DNA of 64,000 nucleotides from JAPOUP01 sp965203255 (GCA_965203255.1 OZ241882.1:3224001-3288000), one strand, 5' to 3'. Shown: positions 46,303 to 56,025, counted from the stretch's first letter. Notes: generated by a model from the letters alone, not told the origin. Translations and numbers: made by a program.

Positions 46303-47717
46303 ATGGCTGCACCTCTTGATCTGAACGATGACGGCGTCGTAGTCATCATTGGAACCGGTGCCGGCGTTTTGGCCAATGAGTTGGCTCAAAAAGGAGCTAG
46401 CGTGGTGGCGCTGGAGGCTGGCGGGCGGTATTTGCCAGCGGATTACGTCAATGACGAATGGGACAGTTTGTCCAGCTTGCTTGGTTGGACCCGCATACCA
46501 CGTCTGGTGATTAGCGTGTAGCCAAGGATTTCAGCGGTCTGCCCGCATGAATCGTGAAGACTGTGGGCGGCACCGCCACCCACTGGGCCGACGCGTCGCT
46601 GTGGTTTCAGAAGCACGAATGGAAGGCGCATTCCAGCAATGGTGAGGTTAAGGGCGCGACATTGCCTGACCGGCCAATCGACGCTGCTGAGATGGATCCG
46701 TGGTACACCAAGTCCGAGGATAAGCCAGATGTTACACGGACTGGAGACCGTCCCGGGCTTCCAGGCAGCAACAATTACCTGGTTTTCGAGAAGGGTGCCA
46801 AGGCTCTTGGCTATGGCTATAAAGCGGTCCATACCGGTCGCATGGTGATCAATTCGGATGACATACGCGACCGGTTGATTTGCCAGCAGACCGGCTTCTG
46901 CTTCCAAGGCTGCAAGTGGGGTGCCAAGTGGTCGGCAGCCTATACGGATATCCCGGAAGGCGAGGCTACAGGCAATCTTGAAGTGCGCGAGCGCACCCAT
47001 GTTCCCCAACGGTTTGGCAAACTCTTCCGATCAGGTCGGTCGCAATTACATGCGTCATATGACCGGTTCGGTCTACACTGTATTCGATTAACCGGTGCGG
47101 ATGTGGTGCGGCACGACGACGGCGGGGATCATCTCGGACGAATCGCGCCATGACCCGAGTCGCGGATTCGTTGGAGGTTATGAGACGGAAACGCTGAGCC
47201 TTGGCCCGCCTTTCATGGCCGCATTCCTCAACCCGGGGGTTTGGGGTCGCGATTTCACTCCGGCGTTGGATTCGTATGAGAACATGGTTGGGATGTGGCT
47301 GGTTGGCGAGGACATGCCGCAGGCAACGAACCGAGTCACGCTAAACTCCGATGTGAAGGATCGGTGGGGCCTGCCTGTGGCAAATGTCCACTTCAGCGAC
47401 CACCCTAACGACATTGCTATGCGTAACCACGCCTACAAGCAGGGTCAGGCGGTCTACGAGGCAGTTGGAGCGACCTGTACATTCCCGACACCTCCGTATC
47501 CGTCCACCCACAACCTGGCACCAACCGAATGTCTGAAAGCCCTGAGGATGGTGTGGTCAACAGGTGGGGCCAGTCCCATGACATCGTGAATCTGTTCATT
47601 TCCGATGGTTCGCAGTTCACGACTGGTGCTGCGGAAAATCCGACGCTGACCATTGTGGCATTGGCGATCCGTCAGGCGGACCATATCGTGCGCGAGATGA
47701 GCACCGGGAACATTTAG
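46303..47717 (+). pseudogene. GMC-type oxidoreductase, multiply disrupted
   Basis: VVIIGTGAGVLANELAQKGA (FAD-binding), GGGTATHWADASLWFQKHEW, LICQQTGFCFQGCKWGAKWS, NGLANSSDQVGRNYMRHMTG, DSYENMVGMWLVGEDMPQ and the tail SDGSQFTTGAAENPTLTIVA with LAIRQADHI identify a gluconate/choline-type GMC dehydrogenase large subunit. At least four frame changes, an early TAG (46519-46521) and an internal deletion after LEVRERTHV inactivate it. With the upstream subunit it formed a membrane-associated dehydrogenase. Confidence 0.83.
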
Positions 47718-48244
47718 GGCAGGCTCACTGAGGGCGGTTTGGCGGGCGTATTCTTTCGCGCCCACCAGAATCAGGACGTCGCGATGAATTCAGTCGCCTT
47801 TCCACTCTTTCTATGTGAAATTTCCAGTCGTACGTAGACGCATAAACCAATCCAGCTCGCGCGAATTCGGATGAACAGGCAGTGGCGGTTGAGCGGACAT
47901 CCGCATAGGCATTCGGCCGAACCATTCGGGTGCGGTTTCAACCGTGGCCTTGCGTGCGGTGGGTGTACTCCAGATTGTTGAAATGAGTCGCTTGGGTGCT
48001 TTTTTGAGCCTTAATTCGTTGACAAAGGAACGCCTTTCGGTCGATTTTCGCCCGTGAAGACCGGCCGGAAGCAAGGATCTGCAACAATCCGGGATTCACC
48101 TCATTGCGGACGCAGCAAGTTCGGGGTCGCGTCGGTCCGGTCCGAAGCGCGGACCTGTGGAACCGTTCAGAAGATTCCCCGGGAACTGCAGATCCGGCTT
48201 TCGGGCCGGTATGGTTCGGAAGCTGAAACAGAAGGCGGGATGAT
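47718..48244. other. intergenic, possibly decayed
   Basis: About 530 bases after the GMC pseudogene. A minus-strand frame (47811-48074) includes APEWFGRMPMRMSAQPPLPV but matches no family I know and has no ribosome binding site. No repeats or terminator are evident. Confidence 0.35.
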
Positions 48245-48694
48245 ATGCCGGAGAAATCGCAGGTCTCGAAATTGCGGGAAGACGTTGATGCCCTGAAAAA
48301 GAGGATCGCCGATCTGGAAGATCGACTCGAGAGCCTTCAGGAAGTCATTTCCCCAGAGGAACCGGTTTCAGCGGTCAGGCAGCTCGAGATCTTCAGGGAG
48401 CCAGGCCCTGGAGGCGATGGGGCCCGATCAGGCATGACCGACGATGGCGCACCGGTCGAGGTTGCGCTTGAGGGCCTTCGGAGGAGGGTCCCATCGAACA
48501 AACAGTTCGCAGAGATCCGCCAGACGACGCGGAAGTTGGGAATTACCTACTCGCAATTTGCCTTGGTACTTGTTCAGGCCTGTCGGAAGTCTGGCCATGA
48601 TCCGGTCCAGATCCTGAGATCGGCAATGGACCTTTACGACAGGCTGGGGGCAATCTCCTCGAAGGATGAGACGGGCGGAAATCGGTTGAACTAG
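48245..48694 (+). CDS. hypothetical protein with N-terminal coiled coil
   Basis: 149 residues. Residues 8-36 (LREDVDALKKRIADLEDRLE) form a clear coiled coil; the C-terminal 60 residues (NKQFAEIRQTTRKLGITYSQ, HDPVQILRSAMDLYDRLG) look globular and helical. No family is recognised. Codon use is like that of intact host genes and a GCGGG precedes the ATG, so I regard it as real. Confidence 0.55.
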   Translation: MPEKSQVSKLREDVDALKKRIADLEDRLESLQEVISPEEPVSAVRQLEIFREPGPGGDGARSGMTDDGAPVEVALEGLRRRVPSNKQFAEIRQTTRKLGITYSQFALVLVQACRKSGHDPVQILRSAMDLYDRLGAISSKDETGGNRLN

Positions 48695-49226
48695 TGATCG
48701 CGCAAGACACCATCAGGTGGCCAAGGCGCGCAAGGTCCGGTGTCGGCGGGCGGCTGCTCTACGCAAGGTCATCCTTTGCAGACGTCGGCAGTCGCGCAGA
48801 GTTATGGTTGGATGGGTAAAGGCATGTTCCCTCTGACGGTGGGCAGGAAAATTCGGCGGATCCGCACCTTGGAATGGGTTCGCTACCGCTACAACTTTCC
48901 CTTTCCTCCTTGGAACCCGCGCACCCGCCTCGTATGTCTGGAAGAAAGCCGAATCCGGGCTTGATTCCCAACATGGATGCTTCTTGATCGGGTCGGAACC
49001 GATGAGGAGAACTCCTACAACAGTTCAAGACGGCTATTTCCAAAGCAAATGGTACGGCTCCGAGGAATACATCAGGGGGCGCGACCCCTATGCCGTTTGG
49101 CGTTGGAGTCCACTACATGGCAGGCAACCCTGAGGGTGGCGTAAGCAAGTTGACTTCCACTGAAGTGACTGTCGGGATGCCGAACCAGACCTTATCCGCA
49201 TCGAGAAACAATCCGACGATTTCCTC
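48695..49226. other. intergenic left of the third IS630 copy
   Basis: About 530 bases. A short plus-strand frame (DGYFQSKWYGSEEYIRGRDP, about 49030-49130) reads like a gene fragment but ends at TGA and has no family. The TA target of the IS630 insertion is at 49227-49228. Confidence 0.35.
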
Positions 49227-49228
49227 TA

Positions 49229-50398
49229 GTGTGGCGCTATCGTAGCAATGACGGTTCTGCCTGGCTGTCTCCCGGCATCATGCCGCCTTTGCCGGCATCA
49301 GGCAACAGGCGGGCGACGGGAAGGCGGCGGCGGACCGCCCCCGGCCCGCATCATGGAACGGAGCGGAGGATGGCACAGGAGACGGGGACTCCCGGAAAGG
49401 GACGCGGGATATACCGGATCCGCCTTTCGGATGGCGGGAGGACTGAGCTGCGGCAGCTGGCGGACAGCGGTGCGCCGGGGAGGGGCTGGAGGCGGCGCTG
49501 GTCCGCCGCAGACAGGAGAACCGGAAGCCGCGCATCCTCGACGGCGGGGGCGGGGGGAGGCTGGTGGCCCTCGCCTGCCCGCAGCCGCCGGAGGGGCGGA
49601 GCCGGTGGACGATGCGGCCGCTGGCGGACCGGCCTGGCGGGCCGGGGACCGTCGACACGGTCCCGGACGGGACCGTGAGGAAGACCCTGAAAAAAACGGC
49701 ATGAAGCCGTGGCATAGGCGGTACCGGTGCATCCCGCCCAGGGCCGGCGGCGGCCTCTCCGCCGCGATGGAGGATGTGCTGGAGCGGCGCCAGCCGGAGT
49801 TCACGGATGACGGGGCGCTGGCCGTCATGGACGGGACCTCCTGCCAGCGGAGGAGGGAGACCCGGGTGCCGCGGCCGGCGCGTCCCGGCGGCCCCGCCGT
49901 CCACGACTTCGGATACGGGCGCAACGGCACCGCGAACCTGTTCATGCCGTTCGCCCCGCCGCCCGGATGGCGGGAGGTCACGGTCACCGACCGCCGGACG
50001 CGCAGGGACTGGGCCAGGGTCATCCGCGGGCCTGTCGACGTCACCTTCCCCGGCAGGCGCATCGTGCCCGTGATGGACAGCCTGAATGTCCACACCGTCG
50101 GCTCCCTCCACGGGACGTTCCCTCCCGACGGGGCGGCGCGGACCGCCTCCCGGCTGGAGATCCACCATCCCCCGAGGCGCGCAGGCCGGCCGGATGTGGC
50201 CGGGACCGGGATCGGGGCCATGGTCCGCCAGTGCCTGAACCGCCGCATTCCCGACCGGGCGGCGATGTGCCGGCGGACGGAGGCATGGGCCCGAAGGAGG
50301 AACCGGGAGAGGGCCACCGTGGACTGGCGTTTCACGACAGCTGACGCGCGCATCAGGCTGAAGTCCCTTTACCCGTCAACGCAATGATGGTGCTACAC
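49229..50398 (+). mobile_element. IS630-type element, degenerate
   Basis: 1170 bp flanked by TA (49227-49228, 50399-50400). Ends are imperfect inverted repeats, GTGTGGCGCTATC on the left against GTGTAGCACCATC on the right. Same transposase type as the split element at 12181-15189, including an A7 frameshift site, but with an internal deletion. Confidence 0.8.
49370..50387 (+). pseudogene. IS630 transposase, orfA with internal deletion plus frameshifted orfB
   Basis: orfA starts GRGIYRIRLSDGGRTELRQL, then loses the helix-turn-helix part found in the other copy and resumes at GLEAALVRRRQENRKPRILD in another frame, ending VRKTLKK at CTGAAAAAAAC (49690-49700). A -1 shift there gives NGMKPWHRRYRCIPPRAGG and the DDE half: MDGTSCQRRRETR, GRNGTANLFMPFAPP, VPVMDSLNVHT and RQCLNRRIPDRAAMC. 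The last catalytic Glu region (usually AEIEL) reads AGTGIG. Not expected to be active. Confidence 0.75.
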
Positions 50399-50400
50399 TA

Positions 50401-51096
50401 GGAGACAACGGTACGAATTCGCCGGTGCACTTGGTTGGAATATTCAATCATGACATGAATAACTCCTGCGTCATCCCCGCTCTGTGGTGCAAAGCTGATT
50501 GCACGTTTTCGCCTCCGAAACCGCCTTGCAACATTCGGATTGCCCACTGCACCTAAGTCCAGACGTCGGCAAAGGCGAACTGGTACACTTATGTCAGGTC
50601 TATTGCGTCGATCACCAGTGTTACGTCAGGGGGTCCTGAAATTGTGGTGCTGCGCCTTGCCCACGTGCGGACGGTTGCGCATCTCCCCGGCCAAGGCGTT
50701 GCGCTACCCCAAGAACGCGGATATGCCACGAATGATGGAATTCCCTCCGCCCGGGCTTCGCCCCTGCTGTGGAAATGGCCGGTGTCGCACCGCGGAGTGG
50801 AAGTGGGGTGATGAATTCTTCACTGCGGTCGCTCTGATGCGCAAGCGGTTAGTTGAACTGGGGGTGTAGCCCAGGATTCTTGTAATGCCCCGGAGGCTTG
50901 ATCCGTCTGGCGCGCGCTCCAGGACCTTGGGCCAAGAAAATGGAAAGAAAGTGGACAAGAGGCAAAAATCCTCGGCGACACCCGTTGAACTGGGATGGCT
51001 GGTAACCCCCACCGTTCCCCTTGACCGTGCCACGGGAACATTCGAGCTTGCTAGCGACCGCAGCCAGCCCATGAAAGTCCAGCTTGAGTTCACCTC
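50401..51096. other. intergenic with an IS30 relic
   Basis: About 700 bases with no supported gene. The middle (50745-50808) is a decayed IS30 right end. Frames on both strands here lack starts and family resemblance. Confidence 0.4.
50745..50808 (+). repeat. decayed IS30 right end
   Basis: GGTGTCGCACCGCGGAGTGG plus AAGTGGGG matches 24 of 28 positions of the IS30 terminal repeat, and the preceding GGGCTTCGCCCCTGC..ATGGCC resembles the subterminal part of the complete copies. The divergence shows an older insertion than the two complete elements. Confidence 0.65.
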
Positions 51097-52311
51097 GTGA
51101 CCGCGCGACCGCTCATAAACAACGCTCAGGCCAGAAGGGTGTTCCTTGACCGTCACGCGCTATCCCAGACAACGGGAGACAGGGCCACGGGCAAGATTGT
51201 CTGCGACTTGGTCAGAAAGCTTGGGTTTGTGCAGGTGGACAGCATCAATACCGTTGCAAGAGCGCATGATTTGATTCTCCATTCGCGATGCCAAGGCTAT
51301 CGCCCTGATGGCCTGAGCAGACAGTTGGAGCGCGAGCGCACGCTGTTCGAACACTGGACGCACGATGCCGCTGTAATCCCGACCGATTACTTTCCGCACT
51401 GGCACCTACGCTTCGACCGCGACCATGAGCGACTGCGTGAACGATGGAGGAAATGGGGCCGAATCGGGTTTGAGGCACGACTATCGGAAGTTCTGCAGCG
51501 GATTTCGGACAATGGGCCGGTATGTTCCTCCGATATGAGGGATAGGGACGCATGTTCCAGTGGCGGTTGGTGGGACTGGCATCCCACGAAGGCGGCGCTG
51601 GAGTTTCTCTGGCGGACTGGTGCCCTGATGGTGACCAGGCGTGAGGGATTCCGGAAGTACTACGATCTGACTGAGCGGGTCCTGCCTGGCGATCAGGCCT
51701 CGCGGCACTTCACCGCTGCCGAGACCATCGACTGGGCATGCAGTGCGGCTCTGAAACGTTTGGGTTTCGCCACGTCTGGCGAAATCGCCGCGTTTTGGGA
51801 TCTGGTAACCCCGTCTGAGGCAAAGGAGTGGTGCTCCCGGGCTCTGGCTGAAGGCCGGATCATCGAGATCGACATCGAATTGATGGATGGGAGGTTGCGC
51901 CGAAGTTTTGCCTTTCCCGAAGTACTGGTTGGTGATGACCCGAAGCCACCGGAGCGGATCCGGATTCTCAGTCCGTTCGATCCTTGTCTTCGTGACCGGA
52001 AACGTGCTGAGCGGTTGTTTGGCTTCCGCTACCGGATAGAGGTGTTCGTGCCTGAACCGAAGCGGGAGTATGGCTACTACGTGTTCCCGGTTTTGGAAGG
52101 CAGTCGCATTATCGGGCGGATTGACATGAAACTCGACCGCACTCGTAAGGTTCTGGACGTGCGCGCATTCTGGCCGGAGGCCAATATCAGCATGGGCCGC
52201 AGGCGTCTGGAACGGCTGCGATCAGCGCTGGAGCGGGTTGCCAGATTCGCAGGAGTTCAAGATATTGACTACACACCGAGTTGGCGTAAATCGGCTCGCA
52301 CGCAGCGGTGA
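51097..52311 (+). CDS. YcaQ/AlkX family winged-helix DNA glycosylase-like protein
   Basis: 404 residues from GTG. KLGFVQVDSINTVARAHDLILHSR near residue 40 contains the QVD catalytic-type motif of the YcaQ (HTH_42) family, and TLFEHWTHDAAVIP, ILSPFDPCLRDRKRAERLFGF and GRIDMKLDRTRKVLDVRAFW follow family order. Studied members unhook DNA interstrand cross-links by removing alkylated bases. Intact. Repair context: this genome has a broken mutS but keeps this enzyme and mutM. Confidence 0.85.
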   Translation: MTARPLINNAQARRVFLDRHALSQTTGDRATGKIVCDLVRKLGFVQVDSINTVARAHDLILHSRCQGYRPDGLSRQLERERTLFEHWTHDAAVIPTDYFPHWHLRFDRDHERLRERWRKWGRIGFEARLSEVLQRISDNGPVCSSDMRDRDACSSGGWWDWHPTKAALEFLWRTGALMVTRREGFRKYYDLTERVLPGDQASRHFTAAETIDWACSAALKRLGFATSGEIAAFWDLVTPSEAKEWCSRALAEGRIIEIDIELMDGRLRRSFAFPEVLVGDDPKPPERIRILSPFDPCLRDRKRAERLFGFRYRIEVFVPEPKREYGYYVFPVLEGSRIIGRIDMKLDRTRKVLDVRAFWPEANISMGRRRLERLRSALERVARFAGVQDIDYTPSWRKSARTQR

Positions 52312-52406
52312 GGATTTGCCGGCATTCGGGGCACAGAAGGATAGGTCTCGGAGCGAGATTTCGCCGTGGATCAGAAACAGGAATATCATCTGATCAGTTG
52401 TGAACC

Positions 52407-52943
52407 ATGACCGAACGTTTTTACCAACGTGATGAAATTGGCGAACTGCTCAAGACTGTGCGCCTTGAAACGGGCATTTCATAAAGGAAGCTTGCCGAAA
52501 GACTTGGATGTTCTCATGCCACCGTTTCGCGACTCGAATCCGGCCAGACATTGGCCACGGACGAAATGTTGCGCAGGCTGAAGGCGCTCACTCTGCTAGG
52601 TCAAAGCCATGAGGAAAGCGCATCCGAACTTGTTGGTGCTGCTGTTAGTGCATCTGCTGGCGTTGTGGGCACAATTGGCGCTGTCTCCACTTTAGGATCT
52701 GTTGGTGGATTGTCGGCGGCAGGCATGACTTCGGGGCTGGCCGCGCTTGGCGTGGGTTCTATGGCTACGGGAATCGGCGTAGTGGCCATAATTCCCATCG
52801 CGACGGGGTTGGCGGGCTATGGTGTGTTGAAGGGTATCAAGAACATTGCCAAAGCCAGAAAGCTCGGGAGTGAACAGGTCGATGAAAGGCTCGAAATTCG
52901 GCTGTCGGCATTGAACGGGGAGCCCCAAGACTCGATGGGATAG
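52407..52943 (+). pseudogene. HTH regulator fused to a glycine-rich hydrophobic region, in-frame stop
   Basis: MTERFYQRDEIGELLKTVRL continues to GIS, then TAA at 52482-52484, then RKLAERLGCSHATVSRLESG, an XRE-type helix-turn-helix. CAA to TAA at the stop would restore GISQRKLAERLG, so a single C-to-T change is the likely cause. Residues about 75-140 are Gly/Ala/Val-rich and hydrophobic (TSGLAALGVGSMATGIGVVA), resembling glycine-zipper membrane segments. The later ATG at 52566 could only give a product without the HTH. Function unknown. Confidence 0.65.
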
Positions 52944-52948
52944 GCGCG

Positions 52949-53578
52949 TCATTCACTACTTTGAAGGGAAAAGGGTGCAAGGTCATCGGGCCAATAATAG
53001 TGCATGGGTGCCAGCCAGTAGCACTTTGGGTCCTGCTCCGGCTTATGCCTGAACCGCTCGTCCGCGAGGTCCGTTGTCCATTCCCCCGTGAAGGCTTGCC
53101 TGGCACATACGGCGGCAATGGCCGCATCCTGTTCATCCTCGTTGTCGCTCCAACCGCAGGACAGGCCGAACTTCTCTGGAAAATTGTTCCTCTTGAGACG
53201 AAGTGCACGCAGAAGAGCTTTTGGGTGCGCTTCCGTTACCTTAACAGAAGGAAATCGCTCCCGAACCCTGAAAGCAAGCAATGCGCCCCCGACGAGGGCC
53301 GCACCCTGAAGGGAGTTCACTGACTGGACGGTCCCTGGGCGAATGCCATACACCTTGCGCAGTATCTTGTCTGACTTTCGGCCGCCGCCCACGTCTGAGG
53401 ACCACCACATCGGGGCATCTATGCCCAGCGCACTCGGCTCTCCATTTTCGGCGATCGCCTCGACGGCCTCGTCAACGGACGAAACACGCGTGCACGAAGT
53501 CTCCCCGTCGCAATAGAGAAACGCTAGGCCGAACTTGCCCTTGCCGCCAGGATCCGCTCCAACCCAGTATCCTGCCAT
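52949..53578 (-). CDS. DUF429 family protein (RNase H-like fold)
   Basis: 209 residues from ATG 53578 (GGGAG upstream). GADPGGKGKFGLAFL, ALGIDAPMWW and EDEQDAAIAAVCARQAFTG place acidic residues as in DUF429 proteins, which have a ribonuclease H-like fold and unknown function. It is convergent with the HTH gene, 5 bases from its end. Confidence 0.77.
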   Translation of the reverse strand: MAGYWVGADPGGKGKFGLAFLYCDGETSCTRVSSVDEAVEAIAENGEPSALGIDAPMWWSSDVGGGRKSDKILRKVYGIRPGTVQSVNSLQGAALVGGALLAFRVRERFPSVKVTEAHPKALLRALRLKRNNFPEKFGLSCGWSDNEDEQDAAIAAVCARQAFTGEWTTDLADERFRHKPEQDPKCYWLAPMHYYWPDDLAPFSLQSSE

Positions 53579-53669
53579 TCGCCCATATCTCCCTCGGAAA
53601 TCGTGGTCCGTTAACGTCCTTCGAGTTGTTCCGGTCCTGCAACAAAGTCGTACGGTCCATAAAGGAACT

Positions 53670-54955
53670 TCAGTCAAAGGGCGTCGGTGGCGCACAGGGG
53701 TCCGACCCTGAATCCGCGTCCCGCGACGGCCTAGACGTGCAGTTGTCGATGATCCAGCGCCGAAAGCTCGGGATCGGCGTCGTGACCGTCATGCCGTCCT
53801 CCTGCATGACGCCGCGATGCAGGATGTGGCGATAGTAGTCGGCGGCGTCCATGCCCTTGGGCAGATGCCGCCTGACATCATCCGCCGCGGGGTCGGCATG
53901 CCTGCCGATCACGTTCACGACCTCTCCGCTGTGCATGCCATCCCGAAAATCAGTTGCCACCGCACCGAGCAGTAGTTCCGACAGTTGCATTTCGTCGCTC
54001 ATGCGCGCTTCGTAGTACTCCTGTCGCCGCTCCTGCGCACCAGTCCTCACGCGTTCCATGTCGACGAGAGTCATAGCGCCATCGACGCGCACGACCTCCT
54101 CGGCAAAGGCCGCAAGCGCGTTGTGCACGTGTGTCGGCCAGTGGCTTCCCTCTTTAGCCTGCTCCAGCATGGCCGACTGCCAGTGTCCGTCCGGGATCCC
54201 GAAACGCGCGCACCAGCCGTCGACGAGATCCCTGGACTCTTCCGCCGTCAGGCACCCGAGCGAATGCTTGGCCCGGACTGCGCGCCGCGAAATGCCGAGC
54301 CGGTCGACCGTCGAGAGCGTGCCGCTCAGCCCGGAAAGCACCGCCATGATCGGCGCGTCGTAATCCTGGGCATGAAGCTTTTGGAGCACCATGGCGTGCG
54401 GCGATGTCTCGTCGCCTGCCGCCGCCTGAAATTCGTCGACTGCGACCACCACGGGGGAGGTCCATGTCTCACCCGGAACATGGGCCAGGACCGCGTTGAT
54501 CGGGTCGTCGGGAGCGCCTGTCCTGGATTCTCTGCCGAACTGCCCTCCGACGCCCGGCACGCTGCCCAGCAGGTTCCAGCTCCTGCTGATCTCGGTGCGA
54601 ATTCCCGCGCCCTGTCCGGGCCGAAGCAGGTTAACCAGCCGCTCGGCAAACGTCTTGCCGTTCACGAAGTCCGCTGGCGCTCCGAGCCGCAGCATCGTCG
54701 GTGCGCCGCCGCCCGACCCGACCCAGCCGCGCTCCAGGTGCATCAGGATGGAGCTCTTGCCTGCGCCGGGCGCACCGTAGATCACGCGGGTGGCGCCTGG
54801 CGTCTTGCCCTGCCTTTTGTCCAGACGTTCCAGCATCGTCCGGCAGCACCCTCGATGTCACGCAATACTTCCGTCCGACCCGCGAAGTAAGGTGGCGCTT
54901 CACGATCGCCAGCGGTGGCGAAATCCTGCAAACCTTCCAGGTCGATGCCGGTCAT
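53670..54955 (-). pseudogene. P-loop AAA-type ATPase with a frameshift near the N-terminus
   Basis: ATG 54955 (GGAGAG upstream) starts MTGIDLEGLQDFATAG and reaches PPYFAGRTEVLRDIEGAAGR, then the frame changes at about 54836 into MLERLDKRQGKTPGATRVIY. The rest is open: Walker A GAPGAGKSS, Walker B VVVAVDEFQ, SGLSGTLSTVDRLGISRR and a C-terminal winged-helix-like part. The internal ATG could still yield a 388-residue protein without the first 40 residues. It resembles stand-alone ATPases of defence or mobile loci; the function is unknown. Confidence 0.68.
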
Positions 54956-55244
54956 GTTTCTCTCCGTCAGTCCCGGGCAACGCCCGAAGAATATCGCGTC
55001 GACGGCGCGTTGCCAGTTTGAATTCTCCAGCCCGTCAACGAGCGCTGCGGTGCGCTACCTCACCCGTATGCGCCGACCACTCACGGGCCAAACGGCGGTC
55101 CGCCGGCATCCGCGAGGATGAGAGTCAACCCGGATAAGGACATAATCAAGCTCAGCCTGACACCAAATCGAACCCCTGTTCCTCCCTGAGGTGTGAAATC
55201 AGAGCCGGTGGTGACCGGTTTCACGGGTGCCTGATATCGCCAAC
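54956..55244. other. intergenic, no gene seen
   Basis: About 290 bases between the ATPase start and an IS30 relic. I see no promoter, terminator or repeat that can be supported. Confidence 0.35.
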
Positions 55245-55505
55245 CGGCCAGCAGGTGGCAACAGTCTCTGCAACGACATTGGGGAGACTGCCGTGCCGGA
55301 GGGCTATCGCCACCTGACTGATGATGAAAGATGCCAGATGCACGCGACGGGGAAAGCGGGCTTCCGTATCCGGTGATCGCAGGGCAGCCGGTCCGTGACC
55401 GGACAACGGTCTGGTGCGACGTTCTTCGTTCAACGCAGGATGATCTCTGAACGTTGGGCGCATGTGGCAAGGCGGATGGCCGAGAGCTGGAACCCAAGCC
55501 GGATG
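55245..55505 (+). pseudogene. old IS30 transposase relic (N-terminal part)
   Basis: VPEGYRHLTDDERCQMHATG corresponds to MPEGFRHLTHGERCQIGALK of the complete copies; further on RMISERWAHVARRMAESWNP matches KMTAERWAHVEGCLAEGWSP. The leader (GGCAACAGTCTCTGCAACG..GGGGAGACTGCC) is also recognisable. Many substitutions, a TGA and deletions show long decay. The right part is missing, and tRNA-Trp follows within 75 bases. Confidence 0.77.
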
Positions 55506-55577
55506 CGGAACTTGCCTGCGGTCAAAACTCTTCCCTTGATTCTCGAAGGAAGGCAAACTAACAGAAGGACTGGCCGC

Positions 55578-55653
55578 AGGGGTGTAGCTCAGTTGGTAGA
55601 GCATCGGTCTCCAAAACCGAGGGTCGGGGGTTCGAGTCCCTCCGCCCCTGCCA
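55578..55653 (+). tRNA. tRNA-Trp (anticodon CCA)
   Basis: 76 nt with the 3' CCA encoded. Acceptor stem AGGGGTG / CGCCCCT (one T-G pair), D arm GTAGCTCAGTTGGTAGAGC, anticodon stem TCGGT / ACCGA with loop CTCCAAA (anticodon 55611-55613), T arm with GGTTCGAGTCC. In many proteobacteria secE-nusG follow this tRNA; they are not here. Confidence 0.96.
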
Positions 55654-55665
55654 TGTGGGCTGCAA

Positions 55666-55965
55666 TTGCTTGAAGCCAGAAAATTCCTCTTTCAGACAGC
55701 GAAAACCGTTGCGGCGGAGATTCACTCCGCCCCGGAACTGGCAATTGTCTGGGCGAAGTTCACCAGCACTTGCGCGAAAGATGCGGATTCCGTTATGCAG
55801 CGGGCATGGACGTCAATGGAGAGAATCCTTAGGTGGTCCGGCTGTGAATGCGACGGAACTCCGGATGCACAATCCACTTTCGGAGAAATCCTGAGTGATA
55901 CATCATTCACTTCGGATAGCGGTCTCCGAAGCTGCACTCCGAACTGGAATGAGAGACGCAATTGA
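55666..55965 (+). CDS. hypothetical small protein
   Basis: A frame of 99 residues from a TTG 12 bases after tRNA-Trp, without a ribosome binding site. KFLFQTAKTVAAEIHSAPEL and VMQRAWTSMERILRW look helical and amphipathic; the C-terminal third is polar and low in hydrophobics. No family recognised. Could be a remnant. Confidence 0.35.
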   Translation: MLEARKFLFQTAKTVAAEIHSAPELAIVWAKFTSTCAKDADSVMQRAWTSMERILRWSGCECDGTPDAQSTFGEILSDTSFTSDSGLRSCTPNWNERRN

Positions 55966-56025
55966 ACATCGAGGGGCCGCGGGGCGAAACCAGACCCAGT
56001 TCAGTCAAAATGTTGAGGGGATAGA

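Noticed and set aside
49278..50353. Two long minus-strand frames over the third IS630 copy
   Set aside because: They are antisense to recognisable orfA/orfB segments and have no motifs.
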